Shown here: positions 24,500 through 33,525 of the stretch, in pieces | Numbering within the stretch: position 1 is the first letter of the stretch | Layout of the letters: the number at the start of each line of letters is the position of its first letter | DNA from: DATIYF01 sp035517775 | GTDB taxonomy: Bacteria; Acidobacteriota; Terriglobia; Terriglobales; Acidobacteriaceae | Direction: 5' to 3' | Assembly: GCA_035517775.1 (NCBI GenBank) | Contig: DATIYF010000024.1 | Span: 62,001 to 126,000, forward strand | Length of the DNA: 64,000 nucleotides | Made by a program: the position numbers and the translations under genes | The notes under the pieces: model-generated | The model's database searches: none | What the model saw: the letters and a program-made list of their open reading frames with translations, nothing else | Told to the model about the DNA's origin: nothing

Positions 24500-25465
24500 T
24501 CAGCGCGTGACCCGGCTCAGCCCTTCCTGGGCGCGCGAGAAGTCCTTGGCCATAGACAGCGCGGCGCGATACTGCTGCTCGGCCGCCTGCTTGTCGCCTT
24601 GTTTTTCGAACACCGTGCCCAGCAGGTAATGGGCCTTGAAGGCGGGAGCGGCCTCGACCGTGGAGTGGGAAAGATAGCGCTCAAGCATTTGAATGGCAGC
24701 AGGAAAGTTGCGTCCGGCGCGGATGAGCATCTCAGCTGCCTCCATCAGAATACCCTCGCTCATCTGCGCTGAGGCGGCGTGGTTGAGAGCATCCTCCATA
24801 TCATCCAGGCGCTGCTGATGGCGAAAGAAGAGAGCGAGGTTCAGCCAGGCGTTAGCGCTGCCATGGCTGGCTTCTATGGCGTCACGGTAGTCGCGTTCGG
24901 CCGCGGCGGTATCTTTGTTCTTCTCGGCGATGCGGCCTTTGACATACAGGGCCTTTGCCGGATCGAGCTTGTCTAACGTGCGGGCCTGAGCCTCAGCCTT
25001 GTCGCGGCCGCCGCCCACCACGCCCGGCGCTTCCAGATAGAATTCGGCCAGATCGGCATGGGCGTCCACATTGTCGGGGCTCAAACGCACCGCGGTCTCA
25101 AATTCAGAGCGGACTTTTTTGGCCAGGAATGCCGCGGTTACGAAGCTGGAGCTGTCTGCCTTTTCCCCATAGGCGCGGCCTAGCCAGAGGTGGTACAGGC
25201 CATTGCCGGGATCCGCCGCCACCGCCTTCTCGCAGGCGTTGATGCTGCGATCCCACTGGCTCAGGGAAAAATAGGCGCGGCATAGCAGATTATAAGCCGC
25301 GCCATCGTTGGAATTACTTTGCACCGTGGCCTGGAGCTGGCGGATAGCGTCATCCACGCGCCCCGCAGCCAGCAGATCGTCGGCGGACTCGGCCCAGCTC
25401 GAAACCGGCGCCAGCAGACTGGCCAGCAAGATCAACAGGAAGGTGAATTTCGAAAACCGCGCCAT
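24500..25465 (-). CDS. Periplasmic TPR-repeat protein
   Basis: 321 residues with a signal peptide (MARFSKFTFLLILLASLLAPVSSWA) followed by about seven tetratricopeptide repeats (AAYNLLCRAYFSLSQWDRSINACEKAVAADP is a clear one). It probably serves as a protein-interaction scaffold in the periplasm. It starts 3 bp after the adaptor gene stop and precedes the TolC-like gene, so it belongs to the export operon; TPR proteins are not a standard part of such pumps. Confidence 0.82.
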   Translation of the reverse strand: MARFSKFTFLLILLASLLAPVSSWAESADDLLAAGRVDDAIRQLQATVQSNSNDGAAYNLLCRAYFSLSQWDRSINACEKAVAADPGNGLYHLWLGRAYGEKADSSSFVTAAFLAKKVRSEFETAVRLSPDNVDAHADLAEFYLEAPGVVGGGRDKAEAQARTLDKLDPAKALYVKGRIAEKNKDTAAAERDYRDAIEASHGSANAWLNLALFFRHQQRLDDMEDALNHAASAQMSEGILMEAAEMLIRAGRNFPAAIQMLERYLSHSTVEAAPAFKAHYLLGTVFEKQGDKQAAEQQYRAALSMAKDFSRAQEGLSRVTR

Positions 25466-25468
25466 GGC

Positions 25469-26719
25469 TTACTGCACCACCCTCACGCTTAGACCGTCGT
25501 GCAGGGGCTTGGAGTTCACCGAAGCCACGGCCACCTGGGAATTTGCCGGAAGCCCGCTTGTTACTTCCACCTGGGTAAGGTTGGAAATCGAGGTCTGAAT
25601 ATCACGGCGCCGCAGCTGATCGTTGAGAATCTGATACACGTAAGACTGCGCTCCATCCAGGCGCACCGCCTCGCGCGGCACCGCCAATACGTTATGATGC
25701 TCGGCCGTGACGATGGTCACGGAAACATTTGTATCGGGAAGCAGGCGGAGATCGTGGTTGTCGAGCAGGCAGGTCGTTTCGCCAACGTTGCGGGTACCGC
25801 GCAATTTCACCACCGAGGGCAGGGTATTGACGGAGCCGCGCCAGATTCGGCCGGGCACGGCGTCCCAGGTGACCTCCATGGGCTCGCCCAGAGCCAGGCG
25901 GCCGAGGTCGGGCTCGTCCACAAAGGCCTGCACCCGCACCTGCTCGAGGTCTGCTTCCCGCAGAAGCGTATCTCCGGGGTTGACGTAAGCATCCATGCGC
26001 ACCGGGACCGAATAAACCACCCCGGCGAACGGAGCTCGGATGTTTAACTGGCTGAGCAGATTTTCCGCCGCGGCGTAGGCGGCCTGGGCCTGGTTTCTCT
26101 GGGCCTCCACCTGCGCCACCTCGGGCCTCGAATAGCGGTCATTGCGCTTTTGCTCGAGCATCTTTAGTTCTGCATCGGCGGTCTGCAGCTGTTCTTGAGC
26201 CTGCTTCACTTCGCCCTCGGAAGCCGCCCCCTTCTGCTGCAAACTTTCGAGCGCATTGAGATTACGCCGGGCGGCGTCGCGCTCGTTGCCCGCCTTGACC
26301 AGCTGGGCCTGCAAGGCGAGGAGCTCTTCGCGCGTGCCGCCGCCTTCCACCGCGCTCAAGCTGGCCTGGGCGGCGCGCACCTGCGCCAGCGCCTGAGCCG
26401 CCTGGCTGCGGGCGTTGGCATCGTCAAGTTCCATCAGAAGCTCGCCTTTTTTCACATGTTCGCCCTCTCTCACCCGAATGCGCTTCACGGTTGTTCCCAG
26501 GGGGGCGTGGGCTTCGAAGTTGTGAACCGGCTCAACCCGGCCGTTGGTGGAAATCAGGCTGCGAATGGTGGTGGGCGCCACCGTGGCCGCGGTAACCGGT
26601 ACCACCTCGCCCCGCGACATGAAGGAGGCAAGCAACACCACCGCGGCAAGAATGCCGAGCGCCCACGCCAGCCAGCGCCGGCGGGCAAAAAAGCCGCTTG
26701 CATTGCTCGTTGCTGCCAT
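25469..26719 (-). CDS. HlyD/RND-type periplasmic adaptor protein
   Basis: Membrane-fusion protein, 416 residues. One N-terminal membrane segment (WLAWALGILAAVVLLASFM), then a lipoyl-like half (VKRIRVREGEHVKKGELLMELDD), a long coiled-coil hairpin (about 105-220), the second lipoyl half (LNIRAPFAGVVYSVPVRMDAYVNPGDTL) and a beta-barrel domain. It would bridge an inner-membrane pump and the TolC-like channel encoded 1 kb downstream. No ABC, RND or MFS pump gene is adjacent on either side. Confidence 0.88.
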   Translation of the reverse strand: MAATSNASGFFARRRWLAWALGILAAVVLLASFMSRGEVVPVTAATVAPTTIRSLISTNGRVEPVHNFEAHAPLGTTVKRIRVREGEHVKKGELLMELDDANARSQAAQALAQVRAAQASLSAVEGGGTREELLALQAQLVKAGNERDAARRNLNALESLQQKGAASEGEVKQAQEQLQTADAELKMLEQKRNDRYSRPEVAQVEAQRNQAQAAYAAAENLLSQLNIRAPFAGVVYSVPVRMDAYVNPGDTLLREADLEQVRVQAFVDEPDLGRLALGEPMEVTWDAVPGRIWRGSVNTLPSVVKLRGTRNVGETTCLLDNHDLRLLPDTNVSVTIVTAEHHNVLAVPREAVRLDGAQSYVYQILNDQLRRRDIQTSISNLTQVEVTSGLPANSQVAVASVNSKPLHDGLSVRVVQ

Positions 26720-26803
26720 GGACTCGGATTACTCTAACACCGGCCGCTTCGGGCTGACGCGCCCCCGCACTTAACGATTTAGATGCAGCGGCGCCCCCCA
26801 CCG

Positions 26804-27907
26804 TTAGCGCCGGGACTCGTCCAGCAACTCCTTCAGGTATTGCTGCCAGAACGCGGCCCAGGTGTGGGTGCCGTGACCGTGGGTCTGCTCTGAAGCCGGG
26901 ATCAGCACGAAGCGGCCCTTCCTGACTCTCTTGATCTGGCGCTCGGCGATGCCTAAGTCCGGCGGGTTGATGAAATCGTCGGCCGAGTTTACGAACATCA
27001 CCGGGGCGGTGATCTTTTCGAGGGACGGCGAAGGATCATAGTCGCGCGAAGCGTTGAAGGCGTACCAAAGATCATTGGCATCAAGCTGCGCTGTCACCCG
27101 TTGCATGAAATCATGCAGATTCTTGTCTGCATCATCTCGAGTGGGCATGTCGTTCTGCATGCGAAGCGGCGCGCTGCCGGCAATCAGCAGGAAATCGGCG
27201 GCGATCTCAATTCCGGCGCGCGGCTCCGTCGTGTAGTCGCCGTTCTTCCATTCCGGGTCGTTGTGGATTCCATCCATAATCATCTTCCGCCAGATGCGGT
27301 TGCGGCCTGCAATCTGAACCGGCAGGCAGGCCAGCGGCATCGCGGCATCCACGAAATCCGCATAGGTCTCTGCCCACATCCAGGAATGCATGCAGCCCAT
27401 GGAAGTGCCCATCACCAGACGCAGATGATTTACCCTCAGTCCTTGTTCCAGAAGCTCATGCTGCGCCCGGACCATATCGCCATAGTCGTACTGGGGAAAA
27501 TGCGCGTGCAGGCCGTCGCTGGGTTTGCTGGAGTGGCCGTGGCCGATGTTATCGGGCAGGATGATGAAATAGCGGGTGATGTCGAGCAACTGGCCGGGCC
27601 CGAACAAAACGCCAGCGAATTGCGGCAAAAGGAACTGCCGTCCGGTGCCGCCGGTGCCGTGGAGAATTAGGACTGCGTTGGTGACGCGGCCATGAACGTC
27701 CCGCTCGGCTTTGCCCAGCGTCGCGTAGTGCAGGCGCAGTTCGGGCAGGGTTTCGCCCGAGCTGAAATGAAAGTTCCGCGCGATGTAATCGCCATCCTGC
27801 ACGGGAAAAGCCGGCGGTTTTGCCGGCGGCTGCGCCAGGCAGGCAGTTGCGGTGAGCGCCAGAAACATCACACATGAACGTGCTGAGACCCGGAACTGAC
27901 GGTGCAT
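26804..27907 (-). CDS. Secreted alpha/beta hydrolase (homoserine acetyltransferase-like)
   Basis: 367 residues of the MetX-like alpha/beta hydrolase group. Signal peptide from the ATG at 27905-27907 (MHRQFRVSARSCVMFLALTATACLA), behind GGAGGA. Nucleophile elbow GTSMGC, acid in FVNSADDFINPP, His in EQTHGHGTH; oxyanion region ILHGTGGTG. The signal peptide argues against homoserine metabolism and for an esterase or transferase acting outside the cytoplasm. A longer reading to 27976 would place 23 residues ahead of the signal and was rejected. Confidence 0.82.
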   Translation of the reverse strand: MHRQFRVSARSCVMFLALTATACLAQPPAKPPAFPVQDGDYIARNFHFSSGETLPELRLHYATLGKAERDVHGRVTNAVLILHGTGGTGRQFLLPQFAGVLFGPGQLLDITRYFIILPDNIGHGHSSKPSDGLHAHFPQYDYGDMVRAQHELLEQGLRVNHLRLVMGTSMGCMHSWMWAETYADFVDAAMPLACLPVQIAGRNRIWRKMIMDGIHNDPEWKNGDYTTEPRAGIEIAADFLLIAGSAPLRMQNDMPTRDDADKNLHDFMQRVTAQLDANDLWYAFNASRDYDPSPSLEKITAPVMFVNSADDFINPPDLGIAERQIKRVRKGRFVLIPASEQTHGHGTHTWAAFWQQYLKELLDESRR

Positions 27908-28174
27908 GCATTCCTCCGTGCGCGGAACTGTAACACAGGCCACGGGATAGCGAGCCAAAGCAGCGGCGGTAACCACTACCCGCCTGGGGCAGTTTTTTCA
28001 TGGTTACTGGTCTCCAGAGTTTCCTGTATTACGTCGGAGAGGGCTGCAACGGCTAGAAGGCTGGGGTGTTAGCGCCCGGCCAAAGGTACAATTCTGGAAC
28101 AGCACCTGCAGTAATTCTCCCAGCACAACTCAGAAGGCAGACGTGGGGTTGTAGGACACACAGGGGGAATCCTT

Positions 28175-29107
28175 ATGAAAAAAGTCATTGTTTCGATTTT
28201 TACCGCAGCCATGCTGACGGGAATATCTGCGGCGCAAACCTCGGCCCAGGCGCAGGCCGCAGGGTCGGCGTCGCAGAGCACCTCGGTATCCACAAACCGT
28301 TCAGGAGCGCAGGCGCAGTCCAGCACCGCAGCCAATGCCTCGGCCGGCAGCGCCTTGTCGAGCCGCTCGGGCAGTTCTACCGCGCAGGCCGCGGGCTCAG
28401 GTAATCTCGCCGCGGGCACCGCCTTTCACACCACCTTGCAAAAGCCGGTGGATGCCCGCAAGGCCAAGCCCGGAGATCAGGTAGTTGCCAAGACCACGCA
28501 AGACGTGAAGTCAAATGGAAACGTGGTCATTCCGAAGGGTTCGAAGATCGTCGGCCACGTCACGCAGGCGCAGGCCCGGGGCAAAGGGCAGGCGCAGTCT
28601 TCGCTGGGCATCGCCTTCGATCACGCTTTGCTGAAGAACGGCCGCGAAATTCCGGTCAACGCCTCCATTCAGTCCATTGCGGAGTCGCAGCAGAGCGCCT
28701 CGGCGCAGATGGCGGGCGATTCGATGGATGAGAGCGCCATGGCCGCGGGCAGCGCCATGAGCACGGCCGGTGCGGCGCCTCGCGTGGGCGGCGGGCTGGT
28801 GGGCGGCGCCACGCAGGCGGTTGGCGCAACCGGCGGCGCGCTGGTCAACACCGCAGACGGGGTTACGGGCAATGCGGGCGGCATGGTCAACGGCAGCGCT
28901 GGTTCGGCTTTGAGCGCGACGGGCGAACTCAGTTCTTCCAGCCGCGGCGTATTCGGATTGCATGGGCTGTCACTGCAGAGCGCGGCGGCCGGTGCAGCGC
29001 AGGGTTCGGTTGGCTCCGCGACCGCCGGCTCGGTGATCAGCTCGAGCACGCAGAACGTGCATCTGGATAGCGGCACGCAGATGATTCTGCAAGTCGCCGG
29101 CAAGTAA
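28175..29107 (+). CDS. Secreted Ala/Ser/Gly-rich protein with a VirB10-like core
   Basis: 310 residues. Signal peptide (MKKVIVSIFTAAMLTGISAAQ), then a low-complexity Ala/Ser/Gln region, a globular core at about residues 80-170 (GTAFHTTLQKPVDARKAKPG, then VVIPKGSKIVGHVTQA), and a Gly/Ala/Ser-rich C-terminal half. The core pattern (lowest-value threshold KPGD, then IPKGS, then GH) resembles the small beta-barrel of TrbI/VirB10-type proteins; no secretion cluster is nearby. Probably a cell-surface structural protein. GGGGGAATCC precedes the ATG and an intrinsic terminator follows. Confidence 0.75.
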   Translation: MKKVIVSIFTAAMLTGISAAQTSAQAQAAGSASQSTSVSTNRSGAQAQSSTAANASAGSALSSRSGSSTAQAAGSGNLAAGTAFHTTLQKPVDARKAKPGDQVVAKTTQDVKSNGNVVIPKGSKIVGHVTQAQARGKGQAQSSLGIAFDHALLKNGREIPVNASIQSIAESQQSASAQMAGDSMDESAMAAGSAMSTAGAAPRVGGGLVGGATQAVGATGGALVNTADGVTGNAGGMVNGSAGSALSATGELSSSSRGVFGLHGLSLQSAAAGAAQGSVGSATAGSVISSSTQNVHLDSGTQMILQVAGK

Positions 29108-29122
29108 TCGCTGGCCGAAATG

Positions 29123-29151
29123 AAAAGGCAGCGCCCGGGGCGCTGCCTTTT
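29123..29151 (+). terminator. Rho-independent terminator after the Ala/Ser-rich gene
   Basis: Perfect 13-bp stem (AAAAGGCAGCGCC with its complement) around a 3-base CGG loop, ending in TTTT followed by CTAT. It lies 16 bp past the stop codon. The symmetric A/T flanks would also let it terminate the minus-strand gene at 29191. Confidence 0.85.
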
Positions 29152-29190
29152 CTATGTACTGGAAACTCGGCGGGGTAAGCGCTGCGCTTC

Positions 29191-29688
29191 CTAGATGAAC
29201 ATTTCGTCTTGCGGAACGTGCACCCCGTCGCGGCGGCGGCGGCTTCCCATCAGAAATTCCAGGCCGACGGTCACGCCGCGTAGAATGCCGGCGAACTGGC
29301 GCACCGGAGAAATGACGCTGTGATGCACTATCTCGGTGGTGTCTTCTACGCGGTCAAGGGTACGGCTTACTAACTCATCGGCGCGGATCACCTGCAGGCG
29401 GGTGCGGTCAATGGCGTCGTTCACAGTGGCGTCCAGGCGCTCCAGCTGGGAGCGCACCATGGTGCTCGATTCGCTCAGGTTGGTGGCTGCGGTCTCGAGC
29501 TTGGGACGCAGCTCGACCAGCAGAGAGTGCGCTGATTCCGCCGCCGGCAGGAGTTTGGTGCGGATGTCTTCCCCCAGCACCTCCATGCGGGCGCTGGCTT
29601 TACGCAGTGCGATATACAAAGCCACCAGCACTCCGGCCTGAATGGCCAGGGCCACCACCGTCAACGCAATGAAAATGGTTAACCCCAT
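29191..29688 (-). CDS. Membrane-anchored coiled-coil protein (DUF948-like)
   Basis: 165 residues: one N-terminal membrane helix (LTIFIALTVVALAIQAGVLVALYIAL) and a long alpha-helical region with regular hydrophobic spacing (about 35-120), then a basic tail with SRRRRDG. The layout matches DUF948-type general stress proteins. It lies just downstream of the YtxH gene on the same strand; the two families often travel together. Confidence 0.7.
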   Translation of the reverse strand: MGLTIFIALTVVALAIQAGVLVALYIALRKASARMEVLGEDIRTKLLPAAESAHSLLVELRPKLETAATNLSESSTMVRSQLERLDATVNDAIDRTRLQVIRADELVSRTLDRVEDTTEIVHHSVISPVRQFAGILRGVTVGLEFLMGSRRRRDGVHVPQDEMFI

Positions 29689-29709
29689 AAAGTTAGCGGC
29701 GTTGCTGAA

Positions 29710-30021
29710 CTATAGATTCTGCGCCGCGCTGCCTTCCTTGGTGGTTGTTTCCTGATAGGCCTGCCGGCCCGCCTCATAGGCGGAGCGCAGTTGGTCTTTT
29801 TGCTGATTCAGCACGTCACGGCCGCGGTCAACCCAGCCCGATGCCTGTTCACGCACGTCGCGGGCGCGAGTGCGTACGTAGTCCCGTCCTTCTTCTGCCT
29901 TGGAGAGCAGAACCTCGCGGGTTTCGCTGCCCGAGCGGGGCGCATACAACACTCCAACTACGGCGCCGATGCCAAGACCGGCAAGAAACCAAAGCACGCC
30001 ACTGCCATTTTGTTCAGACAT
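29710..30021 (-). CDS. YtxH-domain protein
   Basis: 103 residues. An N-terminal hydrophobic helix with the YtxH pattern (VLWFLAGLGIGAVVGVLYAPRSGSETRE), then an amphipathic helix rich in Arg/Asp/Glu. Members are small stress-associated membrane proteins of unknown mechanism. The ATG at 30021 has the good ribosome site GGAGGTGGCATCT; a reading to 30051 lacks one. In an operon with the DUF948-like gene. Confidence 0.8.
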   Translation of the reverse strand: MSEQNGSGVLWFLAGLGIGAVVGVLYAPRSGSETREVLLSKAEEGRDYVRTRARDVREQASGWVDRGRDVLNQQKDQLRSAYEAGRQAYQETTTKEGSAAQNL

Positions 30022-30173
30022 AGATGCCACCTCCGGTGAAGCTGCCAGCACTTACGATGCTAGCACCGGGTTTGGGGAAATACAATTCGGCGGGATTTTT
30101 TTGGAAATCGGTGAGCGGCGAAGACCAAAAGGGGGCAACCAGATTCTGCCCGCCTGTGCCGGCAAATTTCCAG

Positions 30174-32606
30174 TTACTCTGGCAAGACCGGCAAGGCGGC
30201 CGTGTTCACCACCGAGGGATCATCGCGCAGCTTGAGATAGAGCAGGGTTCCCATGGGCCGGGGCACCGTGAGTGACGATCCGGCAAAGCCGGGCGGAACG
30301 GGCATGGCATGGCTGAAGTGCGAATCGGCCGCCACGGAATCAATCAGGAACAGGTCGCTGCCCACCAGAGTGCAGGGCTTCTCCGGATTGTCGGGGCAAC
30401 GGACCTCCTTCAGCGAGGGTGTACGCACCAGGTTGGCCAGCGGCTGCCATTCGCCGGCCGCTCCGCTGCCATCTACGGCGCGGAAGCGCAGCGGGCCAAA
30501 GACCGACGGGCCAAAGGTCTTCAGCGGATCGAGCATGGCCAGAACGGTCTGAGAGTCCTGCAAGATAAGGCTGCCATCGGAGAGGCTGAGCATGACGTGC
30601 GCCAGGCCGTCGGCAGTCGCCACCTCGATCTTTTCCTCCCGCGGAAAATCGGCAGGGACCACCGACTTCAGGAAGAAGGAAAGGCGGGCATTCTGCGGCA
30701 GATCGTCGGAGCTGGCGAAATTGAGACTGGCGCCCTCGGCGGAAGATAACGGTTGAGAGCTCTTGCTGATCAGCGTAGTTTGCGGCCGGGGCGGCTCGAT
30801 GCTGACTGGCAGATGAAGCACGCGGCCATCTTTCAGGGTCACATCGGCTACCGCCTTCTCGCCTGCCTGCAGCCCCGCCATGCTTGTGTCTTTGGGCGCG
30901 GCCAGCTCAAGCTCCTCGTGCTCGCCGGGTTGGGAAAGGTCGCCTGGCGCAAAGTGAACGCCCTTCAGCTGCAGGCCGGCAACCTCGCCGAGATGGGCGC
31001 CCCAGAGCACTCCCTCCCGGTCGCCGGCATGAAGAACAAAACGCTCCAGGCGGGCGGCGGCAGAATAAGTGTGCACGGGGACCTCGTCCGGCTTGCTCAG
31101 GCCGGCCTGTTGCAACAACAAGGCGAAGGCGCCGGGGTCAGCGTCTTTAAGCGAGAGCTGGACCTCGACTTCATTGGCATTCAGCAATTTCCATGCGGTT
31201 TTCTGGGTCTTTCCGCCGGGGCGTTTCACCGTGACCTGATCCACGCATGGCGCGGCAGTGGATTCAAGATGCAGAGCATCCTCCTGGCCAACAATCAGGC
31301 CACCGGGATCGGCCGAGGCGATGGTCCACTTCGCTGTGTGCGCATTGCATAGCTTGAACGTGGGCCCGGAAAAAGTCTCAAAGCCCCAGGCGCCGCGCAG
31401 AACCCCGCTTACTTCCGGGCCGAAGCTGGCACTTGAGAAAATGTGAGTATCAACCAGAAAGCCGCCCAGGGCGGCATCTGCGATCGCCGGCAAATCCGCC
31501 GAGGCGCCGGCCGTGCCATTCACGTGCAGCACCACGTCGTGGGCATATCCGGTGGAAAAAACCAGGGGCGCTCCCTCGACCGGCAACAGCAAAGGAACTT
31601 TTTGCAGGCATGAGACCTGTTCGGCGTTGACGGCATGAATCGGAGGCAGCTGGGCGGGTTCGACTGGAGGAAGAGCTATGACCAGGACCGACATGGGTTT
31701 GCGGAAGGAAGGCGGATTGTTCAGCTTAAGGTTCAGATCACCGTGTTCGGGCAAAGCCAGGGCGGGGATGTATTGATACTCCGCGGTATGGAAGCTGCTC
31801 ATAAGCCGCGCCACGTCCACCACGGCGCCGACGTAAGGGCTGTAGTAACCTCCGCCGGCCATGGGCGCCGAACTGACGTGGCCAATCAGATCCGAGGCCG
31901 CGCCGGTGGTCAGCGAAGCGACCATGGATTGAGTGTGGGCATCATCCAGCACCATCTGGTCGGTATTCTGCGTGAGGCAGGAAATCTGCTGCTCAGCCGG
32001 GCGATCAAAGCACTCCTGGTTAACGCGAATGCCCAGGCTGCGGGCCAGCAAGGTGGAGCGGTCTTTCAATGCCTTGGGATCGGCGCTGGAGCTTTCACGC
32101 ACGGCCCGCAGGTATTTCTCCAGGCGGGAGCGGTTCAGGCTGGCTTCGATCAGGTCTTGTGAGGCGCGCACGAAGGCGCCCGGCTTGCCCCGCACGGCGC
32201 CACGCAGGCTGCCGAAGTCACCCCCGGTTTCCGGGGCCAGCAGGAGCAACGCCTGCTCCGCGCCCTTGGGCACCGTTACCACGATTCCTTCCTGGCGCAC
32301 TTGCTTGCTCCAGGTTTCCGCCCTGGTGAACCAGTTTTCTGGCGGAGGGTTGGTCGAACCCCGCAGAAAAGCAACCACCATCAGGTAATGGACCGACTGA
32401 TTGGCGGAAAAATCCGGATGCAGCCACAGCCGGTCGCCGGCCTGAAGATTCGGCACCTGGGAAATGGGCAGAGTTTTGCCCGCGCGAGTGACGTTGACCT
32501 CCACCTGCGGTCCTGAGAGATCAAACGCAGCGTTATCTGCGAAGGCTGAGCCAATCAGAATCAGCGCGACGACGGCAAGACGCAAGGGACCCCACTGCCA
32601 AAGCAT
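30174..32606 (-). CDS. Large secreted protein, function unknown
   Basis: 810 residues with a signal peptide (MLWQWGPLRLAVVALILIGSAFA). After a beta-rich N-terminal part (VEVNVTRAGKTLPISQVPNLQAGDRLW) there is a helical segment (about 150-240) and several Ig-like or beta-sandwich stretches with repeated hydrophobic/Gly patterns and a few Cys. No enzyme motif is recognised. The start at 32604-32606 (ATG) is preferred over the TTG at 32612. It looks like a surface or periplasmic assembly of adhesion-type domains, but I cannot name a family. Confidence 0.75.
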   Translation of the reverse strand: MLWQWGPLRLAVVALILIGSAFADNAAFDLSGPQVEVNVTRAGKTLPISQVPNLQAGDRLWLHPDFSANQSVHYLMVVAFLRGSTNPPPENWFTRAETWSKQVRQEGIVVTVPKGAEQALLLLAPETGGDFGSLRGAVRGKPGAFVRASQDLIEASLNRSRLEKYLRAVRESSSADPKALKDRSTLLARSLGIRVNQECFDRPAEQQISCLTQNTDQMVLDDAHTQSMVASLTTGAASDLIGHVSSAPMAGGGYYSPYVGAVVDVARLMSSFHTAEYQYIPALALPEHGDLNLKLNNPPSFRKPMSVLVIALPPVEPAQLPPIHAVNAEQVSCLQKVPLLLPVEGAPLVFSTGYAHDVVLHVNGTAGASADLPAIADAALGGFLVDTHIFSSASFGPEVSGVLRGAWGFETFSGPTFKLCNAHTAKWTIASADPGGLIVGQEDALHLESTAAPCVDQVTVKRPGGKTQKTAWKLLNANEVEVQLSLKDADPGAFALLLQQAGLSKPDEVPVHTYSAAARLERFVLHAGDREGVLWGAHLGEVAGLQLKGVHFAPGDLSQPGEHEELELAAPKDTSMAGLQAGEKAVADVTLKDGRVLHLPVSIEPPRPQTTLISKSSQPLSSAEGASLNFASSDDLPQNARLSFFLKSVVPADFPREEKIEVATADGLAHVMLSLSDGSLILQDSQTVLAMLDPLKTFGPSVFGPLRFRAVDGSGAAGEWQPLANLVRTPSLKEVRCPDNPEKPCTLVGSDLFLIDSVAADSHFSHAMPVPPGFAGSSLTVPRPMGTLLYLKLRDDPSVVNTAALPVLPE

Positions 32607-32900
32607 AGACAAAATGAGTGCTTTCTGAAATTTGGGTAATCTGCTTCAATTTTATCCAATCAGGCACGTCTACGGAACCCTGGCACAAGCCGCCGGGCGT
32701 TCCGAAAGTACACATGGGCGTACCATGGTCCCTGGCAGTCCTTACGACTTCTCTCAGGGCGATCTCGCGCACGACTGTGCGACCCAAGGTTAGGCTGAGG
32801 TCGGTCCCCAGGTTCGCCGTCCTTCTCATTGCGAACAAACCCAAGCGGGGGCTTGTCGGGAAAGGCCGCAAGCGAGAGAATGTGCCGGACGGGAGGCGGC

Positions 32901-33335
32901 GTGTCAGACCGAAAGTATCGGCAGCGTGGTTATCAGGATAGCGGCACAGAGCGGCGGGAAGAACCGCGCGGCGGGGCGAAGCCAGCGCCGAAAAGAGACA
33001 ACACCTTCGGTCCGCGCCCGGTGCAGATGCCGGGTACCCGCCTGGTCTCGCGCTGTGCTCAGTGCGGCACGCTGCTGCAATCGGTTACGGATTCACCCGG
33101 CCAGTGCCCCAAGTGCGGCTTCGAGCTGCATTCCTGCAAGCAGTGCAGCTACTTCGATCCCTCCAGCCGCTTTGAATGCTCGCAGCCCATCCCCGAGCGC
33201 ATTCCCCGCAAAGACGCGCGCAACGAATGCACCTTCTACTCGATGAGCGTGCGGGTAGAAAAAGAAACTTCCACGCCGGGCTCGGCGCGTCCCACGGACG
33301 CGCGGCAGGCCTTCGAGAATTTGTTCAAGAAGTAG
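32901..33335 (+). CDS. Zinc-ribbon protein, conserved hypothetical
   Basis: 144 residues starting at a GTG right behind GGGAGGCGGC. Three close Cys pairs (CAQCGTLL, CPKCGFELHSC, CKQCSYFDPSSRFEC) and a later Cys suggest two zinc-binding ribbons in the middle. The N-terminus (SDRKYRQRGYQDS) is basic and polar; the C-terminus ends in AFENLFKK. No catalytic motif. Possibly a nucleic-acid or protein-binding adaptor. Divergent from the large secreted protein gene. Confidence 0.75.
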   Translation: MSDRKYRQRGYQDSGTERREEPRGGAKPAPKRDNTFGPRPVQMPGTRLVSRCAQCGTLLQSVTDSPGQCPKCGFELHSCKQCSYFDPSSRFECSQPIPERIPRKDARNECTFYSMSVRVEKETSTPGSARPTDARQAFENLFKK

Positions 33336-33361
33336 GTTCCGCCCCAAGACCAAGCTGTGTT

Positions 33362-33438
33362 GTCATTCCGAGCGAGGAATCTGCTGTTTGTCTGACGTGA
33401 AAAGCAGAATCCGCGGGGCTGAAAGCCCTCGGAATGAC
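33362..33438. repeat. Inverted repeat downstream of the zinc-ribbon gene
   Basis: The perfect 11-bp arms GTCATTCCGAG (33362-33372) and CTCGGAATGAC (33428-33438) flank a shorter imperfect pair (AATCTGCT with AGCAGAAT) and a GGGCT-GAA-AGCCC hairpin. The GTCATTCCGAG end is typical of dispersed repeats in GC-rich environmental genomes. It lies between convergent genes, so it may also act in transcription termination. Confidence 0.7.
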
Positions 33439-33525
33439 GAGTGGCGGGGTCGGGTTGCGCGACACCCGGGGCAGCTCTCCCCACATGGCTTTCTGCTGAG
33501 GCGAGCCTAGACTGCCACACAGCTC

